NCBI GenBank assembly: GCA_934589065.1
Contig: CAKTNN010000009.1
Span: 9,230-73,229 of the forward strand
DNA from: an uncultured Oscillospiraceae bacterium
GTDB taxonomy: Bacteria; Bacillota; Clostridia; Oscillospirales; Oscillospiraceae
Direction: 5' to 3'
Length of the DNA: 64,000 nt
The notes under the pieces were generated by a model. The model was not told where the DNA came from. It saw nothing but the letters and a program-made list of their open reading frames with translations, and made no database searches. Positions 8,068 to 15,531 of the stretch are shown piece by piece. The position numbers were made by a program, and so were the translations under genes. Numbering within the stretch: the stretch's first letter is position 1; each line of letters begins with the position of its first letter.

Positions 8068-8948
8068 TCCATTGCCTCCTTAATGGCATCGATGTTATGC
8101 TTCATTGCGTTAAAATAGCTTTCTCCTGCCATTGCCATATCCAGGGTGAAGATTTTGGTGCCGGTTTCGGCGGTAATCACCCCTGCAGCGGAGGCACTTC
8201 CGTTTTTTTCCACAAACACCCCGGGCAGATTGTGACCGCGCACCAGCTGAATCAGGGAAATCAGGTCTTTGGCAGAGGCCTCACTGCCGGATTCCTCCTC
8301 AACGGCTGCCAGAATATCCAAGTCAAAGGCCTGGGCAAAGTAGGCAAAGCCGTCATGAAAGGTGATGAGCTCCCAGCAGGATAGGCTTTCCAGCTGTGTT
8401 TTTCCATAGAGCTCCAGCTCGTCCAGCTTTTGAAGCAGTGGGGAGAGATTTTCTTCAAAGGTATCTTTATATTGTGGATATTTCCGGCTGAGGCCCTGAC
8501 AGATATTTTGGGCCATTGCCTTGGCATTTTCCGGGGAGAGCCAGATGTGGGGATCCTGCTCGTGGTGATGCCCGTCTTCCTCGTGATGGTGCTGCCCATC
8601 CTCGGTGTGTGCATCCTCTCCCAAAAGCAGGTCAATTCCCTGGGAGGCATCGATGGTTTTGGAGGAATCCAGAATATCTTCCATGAATTCTTCCAAACCG
8701 GCACCGGAAATCACCACCGTTTCGGCACGCTCTGCCATTTTTACCTGATCTACCTTTAGCGAGTAGTCATGCAGGCAGGATACGGATTCCGTAATCAGCC
8801 GCCCTACGGTCAGAGGCGTGCCCTGGCACAGCGCCTGGGTAAATTCGTACACAGGCAGGGTCGTGGCAGCGATCTGAGGGGTGGGAGGAGCGCTGCAGCC
8901 GGAAAGCAGCAGCAAAGCCGCAATGAAAATGGAAATCAGTTTTTTCAT
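8064..8948 (-). CDS. Metal ABC transporter substrate-binding lipoprotein, ZnuA-like
   Basis: 294 residues. The lipobox LSGC puts the acylated Cys at residue 18. A His-rich acidic loop occupies residues 111-134 (EDAHTEDGQHHHEED then GHHHEQDPH), followed by IWLSPENAKAMA. Likely metal ligands are H60, H134, the His in TFHDGFAYF and a C-terminal Asp in TLDMA. The His loop is typical of zinc-specific ZnuA/AdcA rather than manganese binders. It is the first gene of the operon, followed by the ATPase, permease and trmO. Confidence 0.9.
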   Translation of the reverse strand: MKKLISIFIAALLLLSGCSAPPTPQIAATTLPVYEFTQALCQGTPLTVGRLITESVSCLHDYSLKVDQVKMAERAETVVISGAGLEEFMEDILDSSKTIDASQGIDLLLGEDAHTEDGQHHHEEDGHHHEQDPHIWLSPENAKAMAQNICQGLSRKYPQYKDTFEENLSPLLQKLDELELYGKTQLESLSCWELITFHDGFAYFAQAFDLDILAAVEEESGSEASAKDLISLIQLVRGHNLPGVFVEKNGSASAAGVITAETGTKIFTLDMAMAGESYFNAMKHNIDAIKEAME

Positions 8949-8980
8949 ATTTACACCTGAACCAATTGTTTTCTACCGAT

Positions 8981-9010
8981 AGTCTATCACAATTCTACAA
9001 AGAAATCCAA
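8981..9010 (-). promoter_or_regulatory. Probable promoter of the metal ABC operon
   Basis: On the minus strand a TTGGAT box (9005-9010) and TAGACT box (8981-8986) are 18 bp apart. The -10 overlaps GATAGTCTATC, an 11-bp palindrome that could be bound by a metal-responsive repressor. It does not match a Zur consensus I know. Confidence 0.45.
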
Positions 9011-9023
9011 CAAAAAAGAGACT

Positions 9024-9112
9024 GCCAAAAACGAATTGTCATGGAATCCAGCGAAACCTACCGGTGTGCTGGTTCGCATTTGACGCGTTTCTTAACAGTC
9101 CCTTTTCTTAGG
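9024..9112 (-). terminator. Terminator-like repeat, second copy of the TTAACAGTCC family
   Basis: Arms AGAGACTGCCAAAAACG and CGTTTCTTAACAGTCC with runs of A and T outside them. It follows the 76-aa gene on the minus strand. The arms differ from each other by a few bases, unlike the copy at 5721. Confidence 0.6.
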
Positions 9113-9120
9113 ATGCGACT

Positions 9121-9351
9121 TTAGTGCTTTTCAGTCCACTCGCCAACCTTGGTCTTAGCCAGGCGCAGGATATCCTCAGTGGGATAGGGAGAAGCCTCGC
9201 CGCCTGCTACGTACAGGAAGTAAAGGCCGCCTTCGGTCTGGTACAGGCACTCCTCGTAACCGGCAGGATCACCCAGTTCACCGCAGGTGTACTTTTTGAT
9301 CAGAGTAGAAGTTTCGGTATCGTACTCTTTCTTGCAGATGATCTTTTTCAT
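9121..9351 (-). CDS. Small conserved-looking protein of unknown function
   Basis: 76 residues, no signal peptide or membrane segment. The sequence MKKIICKKEYDTETSTLIKK begins the protein, followed by YTCGELGDPAGYEECLYQT and GGLYFLYVAGGE, which suggests a small beta-rich fold, then PYPTEDILRLAKTKVGEW at the end. It has its own good ribosome-binding site (aaaggaggc), promoter and terminator. Short proteins of this pattern are common in gut Firmicutes, but no function is known to me. Confidence 0.6.
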   Translation of the reverse strand: MKKIICKKEYDTETSTLIKKYTCGELGDPAGYEECLYQTEGGLYFLYVAGGEASPYPTEDILRLAKTKVGEWTEKH

Positions 9352-9386
9352 GGAACAAGCCTCCTTTCATTGGCGCTTATGTTTAT

Positions 9387-9414
9387 ATTATACATGGAAT
9401 AATTGGGAAATCAA
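9387..9414 (-). promoter_or_regulatory. Promoter of the 76-aa protein gene
   Basis: On the minus strand TTGATT (9409-9414) and TATAAT (9387-9392) with a 16-bp spacer, about 30 bp before the ribosome-binding site. Confidence 0.6.
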
Positions 9415-9534
9415 GTGAATAGTGTGGCAAAACTTAAACATTTCCAAAAAATTGGAGGATTCCAAGAGAATAAACCCCGCTGCTTTGGGGCCTTCACAGC
9501 ACTTTGCACAAAGATTTTCTCCGTTTGCGCCAAT

Positions 9535-9575
9535 AAAAACCGGGGGAATGGCCCGCTCTCCCGGATTTTTCCTAC
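9535..9575 (-). terminator. Probable terminator of the S66 peptidase gene
   Basis: On the minus strand an A-rich stretch, CCGGG, a 15-base loop, CCCGG and a T-run. The stem is short. Between 9415 and 9583 I see no other feature. Confidence 0.5.
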
Positions 9576-9583
9576 AATTGCCG

Positions 9584-10591
9584 TCAGCCGTTGCCTTCCA
9601 GTGGGGATTCCAGCAGGGTCACACGTTTGCGTGTTGCGTCCAATTCCACCTGGCAGCCAATGGGGAGCGTAAACATTGGATGGGTGTGGCAGCAATCGAA
9701 TTCCGCAAGAAAGGGAATGCGCAGGCCATTCAGCACTTCCAGCAGAATTTCGTAGGGTTTTCTGCCTGTCCCATTGTCATCAAACTGTTCGTGCTTTCCC
9801 AGAAGAATTCCGCCGATTTTCTCAAATACCCCAGCCAGTTTCAAAAGAGAAAAGGAACGCTCGATGGTGCAGGCATCCTTTAAAGAATCTTCCAGAAACA
9901 GAATGTCTCCTTCTTGGATTTCCGGCATATACTCGGTACCAAAGAACCCTTCCATTGTGTTTAGATTGCCGCCAATCAGTCTGCCTCTGCAAATCCCCGG
10001 AATGACGCTTACCCAGTTGTTTGGATATTCCGGCTTTCCATGGTTCTGGGTGCTCCAGTTTAGGTATGCATCCGTCCAGACAGAAGGTATCCGGTATTCG
10101 TATGGGAGCGCAGGACTATGGAGAAGGATCGACTGAAACGAGCGGAACGTCATATCAACAAATGGCGGAAATTCCCCAAAGGAAGAGGCCAGCGCAGGGC
10201 CATAGAATGTGACCAGTCCGGTTTTTGCATAGATTCCCAGCAATAAAGCGGTGGTATCCGAATACCCAATTATTATTTTGGGATGCTGTTTCAAATAGGC
10301 ATAATCGATATAGGGCAGGATGGAATTTGTGTTATTCTCGCCGATGGAAGCCATCAATATTTGTATATCACTGCGATATAGCAATTGGTTAAATTCATCG
10401 GCACGTGCCTGGATGCTGCCGGAACGATAGAAATCCTGTTTCCCATAGAGCATTCCGTCCACAATGCGGATGCCCTTGGAGCGAAGAAATTCCCGCCCTC
10501 TGTTGTACCGCACAGGAACGGTTGCCGAAATAGGGGAGGAGGATGAGAAAACACCAATGGTTAGAGTATCATCTATCTTTTTGGCCTTCAT
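9584..10591 (-). CDS. S66 family peptidase, LD-carboxypeptidase/MccF-like
   Basis: 335 residues of the serine peptidase family S66. The nucleophile Ser sits in IIGYSDTTALLLGIYAKTG, after an ASIGENNTNSILPYIDY segment; the Glu and His of the triad are expected in GDILFLEDSL and ECDFCHTHPMF-like positions (FDCCHTHPMFTLPIG is seen). Cytosolic members either trim the murein tetrapeptide for recycling or, as MccF, hydrolyse microcin C-type peptide nucleotides. The start has aaggaaggga upstream. The choice between recycling and immunity cannot be made here. Confidence 0.85.
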   Translation of the reverse strand: MKAKKIDDTLTIGVFSSSSPISATVPVRYNRGREFLRSKGIRIVDGMLYGKQDFYRSGSIQARADEFNQLLYRSDIQILMASIGENNTNSILPYIDYAYLKQHPKIIIGYSDTTALLLGIYAKTGLVTFYGPALASSFGEFPPFVDMTFRSFQSILLHSPALPYEYRIPSVWTDAYLNWSTQNHGKPEYPNNWVSVIPGICRGRLIGGNLNTMEGFFGTEYMPEIQEGDILFLEDSLKDACTIERSFSLLKLAGVFEKIGGILLGKHEQFDDNGTGRKPYEILLEVLNGLRIPFLAEFDCCHTHPMFTLPIGCQVELDATRKRVTLLESPLEGNG

Positions 10592-10619
10592 TTTAGGTCT
10601 GCTCCCTTCCTTTTGTGTT

Positions 10620-10647
10620 GATATATCGTTTTCAGCGGCATGGGCAA
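10620..10647 (-). promoter_or_regulatory. Possible promoter of the S66 peptidase gene
   Basis: On the minus strand TTGCCC (10642-10647) and TATATC (10620-10625) with a 16-bp spacer. The -35 is weak. Confidence 0.35.
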
Positions 10648-10686
10648 AAGCTGGAATGCGTTCGCTGAATCCAATATACTGTATAG

Positions 10687-10720
10687 AAAAAGTGCAGCCG
10701 TCAGCGGCTGCACTTTTCTA
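10687..10720 (-). terminator. Terminator of the yebC-like gene
   Basis: Arms AAAAAGTGCAGCCG and its complement surround a four-base loop, with T or A runs on both sides, so it can work in both directions. Confidence 0.85.
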
Positions 10721-10783
10721 TTCGCAGTTAGCCCCAACCTCTGTGGCAGTTCAGCGCACAGGGGAGGTGCTCATGTTATTCGG

Positions 10784-11518
10784 TTACTCCTCATCCCAGT
10801 TGTGCCAGGTGTTCTGAACGTCATCGTCGTCATCGAACAGATCCAGCATCTTCTCCATCTTTTCGGCATCCTCGGGGGACAGCTTTACGTAGTTCTGGGG
10901 AACCATTTCAATCTGGGCGGAGACGAAGCTGTACTTCTTGGCGGTCAGGGCATCTGCCACAGCGTTGAAATCATCGGGAGTGGTGTAAACGGTGAATACA
11001 TCGCCGTCGGCTTCAAAGTCATCGGCGCCGCAGTCCATGGCGTCCATCATGACCTGGTCTTCCTCGTAGTCGCCGTCTTCGTTGTCGATCACCAGAACGC
11101 CCTTCTTATCGAAGCTCCAGCTGACACAGCCGTTGGCGCCCAGGTTCCCGCCGTATTTGTCAAAGTGGTGGCGGACGGAGCCGGCGGTACGGTTGCGGTT
11201 GTCGGTCATGGTTTCTACGATCACGGCAACACCGCCGGGGCCATAGCCTTCGTAGGTGATGGATTCGTAGTTGTCGCCGGTACCGGCAGAGCTTGCTTTT
11301 TCCAGCACACGCTTGATGTTGTCATTGGGCATATTGGCAGCCTTTGCCTTGGTAATGACGGTAGCCAGCCGGGAGTTGTAGGCGGGATCGGCAGAGCCGC
11401 CGCCTTCCTTCACGGCTACGATCATTTCCTTTGCGATTTTGGTAAAGGAAGCGGCACGCTTGGCGTCCTGTGCGCCCTTGGTTTTCTGAATGTTATGCCA
11501 TTTGGAATGTCCGGACAT
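10784..11518 (-). CDS. YebC/PmpR family protein
   Basis: 244 residues of the YebC/TACO1 family, starting MSGHSKWHNIQKTKGAQDAKR, with the hallmark FTKIAKEMIVAVKEGG, ANMPNDNIKRVLEKA, YEGYGPGGVAVIVE and NRTAGSVRHHFDKYGG segments. YebC proteins have been described as transcriptional regulators, and more recently as translation factors that relieve ribosome stalling at difficult motifs. The full length is normal. It is monocistronic, with a good promoter and a terminator. The acidic tail (DLFDDDDDVQNTWHNWDEE) is longer and more acidic than usual. Confidence 0.92.
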   Translation of the reverse strand: MSGHSKWHNIQKTKGAQDAKRAASFTKIAKEMIVAVKEGGGSADPAYNSRLATVITKAKAANMPNDNIKRVLEKASSAGTGDNYESITYEGYGPGGVAVIVETMTDNRNRTAGSVRHHFDKYGGNLGANGCVSWSFDKKGVLVIDNEDGDYEEDQVMMDAMDCGADDFEADGDVFTVYTTPDDFNAVADALTAKKYSFVSAQIEMVPQNYVKLSPEDAEKMEKMLDLFDDDDDVQNTWHNWDEE

Positions 11519-11564
11519 AGGTTAAATCTTCCCTTTCTGGAGTGTTTTCAAAAATGTTCAATCT

Positions 11565-11593
11565 ATTCTAGCACTGCTTTCCGGAAAAATCAA
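11565..11593 (-). promoter_or_regulatory. Promoter of the yebC-like gene
   Basis: On the minus strand TTGATT (11588-11593) and TAGAAT (11565-11570) with a 17-bp spacer. Confidence 0.55.
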
Positions 11594-11600
11594 CGGGTAA

Positions 11601-12365
11601 TCAGAAGAATTTCATGCAGTCTGTGTGACTATCTGAAATTTTTACGATTAACTGGGGGAAAGCAGCACGGATTTTGTCCGCCAGCACGGCACATACCGGG
11701 TTTTCCGTCCAGAAGTGACCGGCATCGATGAGATTGAGCCCGGAGTCGAAGCCGTCCCAGAACTGGTTGTATTTCACATCCGAGGTCACAAAGGTGTCGC
11801 ATCCGGCATCGATTGCCGCTTCCAGCTCGCCGCCGCAGGCACCGCCGCCTACGGCGATTTTCCGGCAGGGCTTGCCGGAGCTTACATAGCGCAGGCCGGG
11901 GCAGCCAAGGCGCTCCTTCACGCGGGAAAGAAAATGCTCCAGGCTTTGCTCTGCTACGGTTCCGGTGCGCAGGAGGTTCTCCGGGGGGACAGGGGAGATG
12001 TCTGCCAGGCCAAGGGCCTCAGCCAGCACATCATTTACGCCGCCCGGGGCAACATCTACGTTGGTGTGCCCGCTCCACAGGCTGATGCGGTTTTCCAAAA
12101 GAAGCTGGATGGATCTGCCAACGGAGGTTTCGTCCGTAATTTGCTTGGCGGGAGTAAACAGCAGCGGGTGGTGGGTTACGACCAGCTGCGCGCCAAAAGC
12201 CACGGCCTCCCGGGCTACATCCTCAAAGGGATCCAGGGCTACCAGGACCTTGGCAACAGGGGCTTTTCGGGAGCCAACCTGCAGGCCGGGATTATCCCAG
12301 CTGTAGGCAAGATCCAGAGGGGCAAAGCTTTCCAGTACATGGATGATTTCTGAAACGCTGGTCAT
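11601..12365 (-). CDS. Nif3-like dinuclear metal centre protein
   Basis: 254 residues of the DUF34/NIF3 (YqfO) family, which form toroidal hexamers with two metals per subunit. Metal ligands are visible in VTHHPLLF near residue 65 and GHTNVDVAPGGVND near residue 100, with a C-terminal INLIDAGHFWTENPV segment. The molecular activity is not settled; a GTP cyclohydrolase I type 2 name is sometimes used without good support. It overlaps trmK by 4 bp, a pairing common across Firmicutes that links it to tRNA modification or metal trafficking. Confidence 0.9.
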   Translation of the reverse strand: MTSVSEIIHVLESFAPLDLAYSWDNPGLQVGSRKAPVAKVLVALDPFEDVAREAVAFGAQLVVTHHPLLFTPAKQITDETSVGRSIQLLLENRISLWSGHTNVDVAPGGVNDVLAEALGLADISPVPPENLLRTGTVAEQSLEHFLSRVKERLGCPGLRYVSSGKPCRKIAVGGGACGGELEAAIDAGCDTFVTSDVKYNQFWDGFDSGLNLIDAGHFWTENPVCAVLADKIRAAFPQLIVKISDSHTDCMKFF

Positions 12366-13036
12366 AGATTTTCCTCCTTTATTTGTTCCAGTTCTGCCAG
12401 TGCCAGGGCCTCCCAGCTATCGGCGGCCTCGGCCTGACCGGTCACACTGAGGGCCAGGTGCTTCCGCACCCAGCAGATGTATTCCGGCAGGAGGGGACTG
12501 CCGCACAGGAGAAGGGCGGGGGACACATAGCACCCACCGGGGGTGAGAACCGGGCCGGGCGCCCAGACTGCCTCTATAACGGTATAGAGGAATCTGCCGT
12601 CCCGCAGCACCGTTTCCCTGGAAATGCGCCAGCCGGTTTCACACAGATATCTGCGCAGCATGGGGGTTTTGGATTGGCATTGCAGCACCAGCCGATACTG
12701 GGCGGAATGCAGCCAGGGCGCTTTTTCCAGAATGGAAATCATGACATCCGCCCCCATTCCGGCGCACACCAGGGTATCGAAATCCCGGGGAACGGACTGA
12801 ACGCCATCGGAAAGGCAAAAGGTCATTTTGTCCGCGCAGCCATATTTGCTTCCGTTTTTCACGGCGCATTCCAAGGGAGCGGGGCGAATGTCTGCGGCGA
12901 TTACGTGACTGGCCATTCCGCTGAGAAGAAGATGAATGCCCAGGTAGCCGTGGTCACAGCCTATATCGGCGATCCGGTCTCCGGGGGCAACATAGTCGCA
13001 GCAGGCCAGAAGTCTGGAAGAAATGGGTGTTTTCAT
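12362..13036 (-). CDS. trmK: tRNA (adenine(22)-N1)-methyltransferase TrmK
   Basis: 224 residues, a class I methyltransferase that places m1A at position 22 of tRNA. The SAM motif is VAPGDRIADIGCDHGYLGIHLLLSG; VIAADIRPAPLECAVKNGSKYG and LVCAGMGADVMISIL follow, and the C-terminal helices have AEAADSWEALALAELEQI. ATG 13036 is chosen because ggaggc precedes it closely; a longer form from 13057 lacks support. Its stop overlaps the Nif3-like gene start (ATGA). Confidence 0.9.
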   Translation of the reverse strand: MKTPISSRLLACCDYVAPGDRIADIGCDHGYLGIHLLLSGMASHVIAADIRPAPLECAVKNGSKYGCADKMTFCLSDGVQSVPRDFDTLVCAGMGADVMISILEKAPWLHSAQYRLVLQCQSKTPMLRRYLCETGWRISRETVLRDGRFLYTVIEAVWAPGPVLTPGGCYVSPALLLCGSPLLPEYICWVRKHLALSVTGQAEAADSWEALALAELEQIKEENL

Positions 13037-13061
13037 AAAGCCTCCGTAAACTGACAAAAAC

Positions 13062-13098
13062 CGTCATTGCAAGCCAGCCGGCCCGGAATGACGGTTTC
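13062..13098 (-). terminator. Terminator of the DUF1858 gene
   Basis: Arms AAACCGTCATTGC and GAATGACGGTTT, read on the minus strand into a run of T. The arm shares CGTCATT with the larger repeats at 34017 and 51751. Confidence 0.65.
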
Positions 13099-13125
13099 TG
13101 CGATTGGTGCTACATTTCCGGCAAA

Positions 13126-13347
13126 TCAGCCGTTCTCAGCCTCGTAGGCCTCCAGGAAATGGTTCAACTGAGCCAGGAAGGGCTCGCAGTCAACGCCGTG
13201 AACCATGCAGGCCTCTTCAACGGTCTCACCCCGGGAAGAGGGACAGCCCAGGCAGTGCATACCAATGGCGAAGAACAGGGGAGCAGCCTGAGGAGCTACA
13301 TCCAGAATGTCGCCAATGATGGTTTCTTTTTCAATTTTAACAGCCAT
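13126..13347 (-). CDS. DUF1858 domain protein, redox-disulfide type
   Basis: 73 residues. It matches the small DUF1858 family, known as the hybrid-cluster-protein-associated redox disulfide domain: a start MAVKIEKETIIGDILDVAPQ, then FFAIGMHCLGCPSSRGETVEEACMVHGVD. The CxxC (HCLGCP) at residues 32-35 may be redox active. No hybrid cluster protein is adjacent. It has its own promoter, diverging from the topoisomerase operon, and a terminator. Its role in vivo is unknown. Confidence 0.88.
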   Translation of the reverse strand: MAVKIEKETIIGDILDVAPQAAPLFFAIGMHCLGCPSSRGETVEEACMVHGVDCEPFLAQLNHFLEAYEAENG

Positions 13348-13378
13348 TACAATGACCTCCTATTTTCTTTACTGGCTT

Positions 13379-13407
13379 ATTATAACCGCTGCTCCGGTAA
13401 ATTACAA
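13379..13407 (-). promoter_or_regulatory. Promoter of the DUF1858 gene
   Basis: On the minus strand TTGTAA (13402-13407) and TATAAT (13379-13384), 17 bp apart, followed by aggaggt before the start. Confidence 0.65.
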
Positions 13408-13467
13408 GAGCTATTTGGAAAAATCCCAGAGCTTTCTGCCGGAAACCGTCGGAGAAAATGCCCAAGG

Positions 13468-13496
13468 TTGACTTTACCGCAAAAAACGGATATAAT
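13468..13496 (+). promoter_or_regulatory. Promoter of the topoisomerase operon
   Basis: TTGACT and TATAAT with a 17-bp spacer, about 40 bp before the start codon. A strong vegetative promoter. Confidence 0.75.
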
Positions 13497-13536
13497 ACAT
13501 GGAATAAAATAGGATAACTATGGCAGGTAATGTTTT

Positions 13537-15519
13537 ATGGCAAAAAAACAGCAAGAAATTTATGGCAACTCCAGTATCTCCATGCTGAAGGGAGAAGACC
13601 GGGTGCGCAAGCGTCCGGCAGTTATCTTTGGCTCCGATGATCTGGAGGGCTGCAAGCACGCGGTATTTGAAATTCTCTCCAATGCAATCGACGAAGCCCG
13701 GGAAGGCTATGGCGATACTATCATTGTCACCCGCTATCAGGATTTGAGCGTTGAAGTGGAAGACTTCGGTCGCGGCTGCCCCGTGGACTACAACGAAAAG
13801 GAAAAGCGCTACAACTGGGAGCTTGTTTTCTGCGAGATGTACGCCGGCGGCAAGTACGGCGAAAACGGCGAAAACTATGAGTATTCCTTAGGTCTCAACG
13901 GTTTGGGCTCCTGCGCCACCCAGTATGCCTCCGAGTTCTTCGATGCCACCATCCGCCGGGACGGTTTCCGGTACGATCTGCACTTTGAAAAGGGCAGAAA
14001 TGTTGGCGGCCTGAAAAAAGAACCCACCGACCGGAAAAAGACCGGTTCCACCTTCCACTGGCGGCCTGACAAAGATGTTTTTACGGAAATTGATATTCCG
14101 GTGGAATATTTCCGGGACGTGCTGCGCCGTCAGGCAGTGGTGAATAAGGGGATTACCTTCCGTTTCCGCAATCAGGTGGGCGGCAAGTTTGAAACCGAGG
14201 AATTCTGCTATACCGATGGCATCCGCCAGTATGTGGAGGAGCTGGTAGGGGACAATGCCTTTACCATGCCCACCTATTGGGAGACGGAGCGCCGGGGCCG
14301 GGATGCGGAAAACCGTCCGGAGATGAAGCTGAAAATCACCGCCTCCTTCTGCTTCAGCAAGCAGGTTTCTCATATTGAGTTCTATCACAATTCCTCCTGG
14401 CTGGAGTATGGCGGCAGCCCGGATAAGGCAGTGCGCAGCGGCTTCACGGCAGCCTTTGATAAATACCTCCGGGATAACAATAAATATACCAAGAGTGAGA
14501 GCAAAATCATTTTCCAGGATATTCAGGATAGCCTGGTGATGGTGACCAACTGCTTCTCCACCATCGGCTGCTTTGAAAATCAGACGAAAAAGTCCGTCAA
14601 TTCCAAGTTTACCCAGGATGCCATGACTGCTTTTTTCAAAGAGCAGCTCCAGGTTTGGTTTATTGAAAATAAACAGGAGGCCGACCGGGCAGCGGATCAG
14701 ATTCTTGTGAACAAGCGGGCCAGAGAGTCCGCAGAAAAGACCAAGTCCAATGTAAAGAAGAAGCTCTCCGGCAATGTGGATATTTCCAACCGGGTACAGA
14801 AGTTTGTGGATTGCCGCAGCAAGGATGCTTCCGTCCGGGAGCTGTACATCGTGGAGGGCGATTCCGCTTTGGGCTCCGTTAAGATGGGGCGGGATGCGGA
14901 GTTCCAGGGCATTATGCCCGTCCGCGGCAAAATCCTCAACTGCTTGAAGGCAGACTATACCAAGATTTTTGCCTCGCCCATTATTACAGACTTGATTAAG
15001 GTTCTGGGCTGCGGCGTAGAGGTTCAGGGCAAGCGCGCCAAGGAGCTTTCCAGCTTCGATATTTCCTCTCTGCGTTGGAACAAGGTGGTTATCTGTACCG
15101 ATGCGGACGTGGATGGATTCCAGATCCGCACCCTGATTCTCACCATGCTATACAGACTTTGCCCCACGCTGATCCGGGACGGCTATGTGTATATTGCAGA
15201 GTCTCCTCTGTTTGAGATCACCTGTAAGGATAAAACCTGGTTTGCCTACAATGAGCAGGAAAAGGTGAAAATCCTCAAGGAACTGGAAGGGAAAAAGGTT
15301 ACCATCCAGCGCTCCAAGGGCTTGGGTGAAAACGACCCTGCCATGATGTGGATGACCACCATGAATCCCGAAACCCGGCGGCTCATCAAGGTCATGCCGG
15401 AAGATGCTGAGCGTACTGCCCACTACTTTAACGTGCTGCTGGGGGACGGCCTCCAGGAGCGTAAGAATTTTATTGCGGAAAACGGTTCCAAATATCTGGA
15501 GCTGGCGGATATTTCCTGA
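13537..15519 (+). CDS. Type IIA DNA topoisomerase subunit B (gyrase/topo IV B), divergent
   Basis: 660 residues. The GHKL ATPase is visible: Asn in EILSNAIDEA (residue 49), DFGRG (76-80) and a lid GLNGLGSCATQYAS in place of the usual GLHGVGA. The TOPRIM domain starts about residue 436 with VEGDSALGS (the usual form is EGDSAGGS), continues with GRDAEFQGIMPVRGKILN, and has the metal DxD in TDADVDG near 521-526. It pairs with the A subunit 12 bp downstream; together they form an A2B2 enzyme. Whether it acts as gyrase or decatenase is not decided; it is more divergent than a normal GyrB, so I leave the symbol empty. Confidence 0.88.
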   Translation: MAKKQQEIYGNSSISMLKGEDRVRKRPAVIFGSDDLEGCKHAVFEILSNAIDEAREGYGDTIIVTRYQDLSVEVEDFGRGCPVDYNEKEKRYNWELVFCEMYAGGKYGENGENYEYSLGLNGLGSCATQYASEFFDATIRRDGFRYDLHFEKGRNVGGLKKEPTDRKKTGSTFHWRPDKDVFTEIDIPVEYFRDVLRRQAVVNKGITFRFRNQVGGKFETEEFCYTDGIRQYVEELVGDNAFTMPTYWETERRGRDAENRPEMKLKITASFCFSKQVSHIEFYHNSSWLEYGGSPDKAVRSGFTAAFDKYLRDNNKYTKSESKIIFQDIQDSLVMVTNCFSTIGCFENQTKKSVNSKFTQDAMTAFFKEQLQVWFIENKQEADRAADQILVNKRARESAEKTKSNVKKKLSGNVDISNRVQKFVDCRSKDASVRELYIVEGDSALGSVKMGRDAEFQGIMPVRGKILNCLKADYTKIFASPIITDLIKVLGCGVEVQGKRAKELSSFDISSLRWNKVVICTDADVDGFQIRTLILTMLYRLCPTLIRDGYVYIAESPLFEITCKDKTWFAYNEQEKVKILKELEGKKVTIQRSKGLGENDPAMMWMTTMNPETRRLIKVMPEDAERTAHYFNVLLGDGLQERKNFIAENGSKYLELADIS

Positions 15520-15531
15520 TAGGAGTCCAGT

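Noticed and set aside
10640-11731. 363-codon open frame on the plus strand
   Set aside because: It is antisense to the YebC-family gene, and its Val/Gly-rich product has no family; codon constraints of the real gene explain it.
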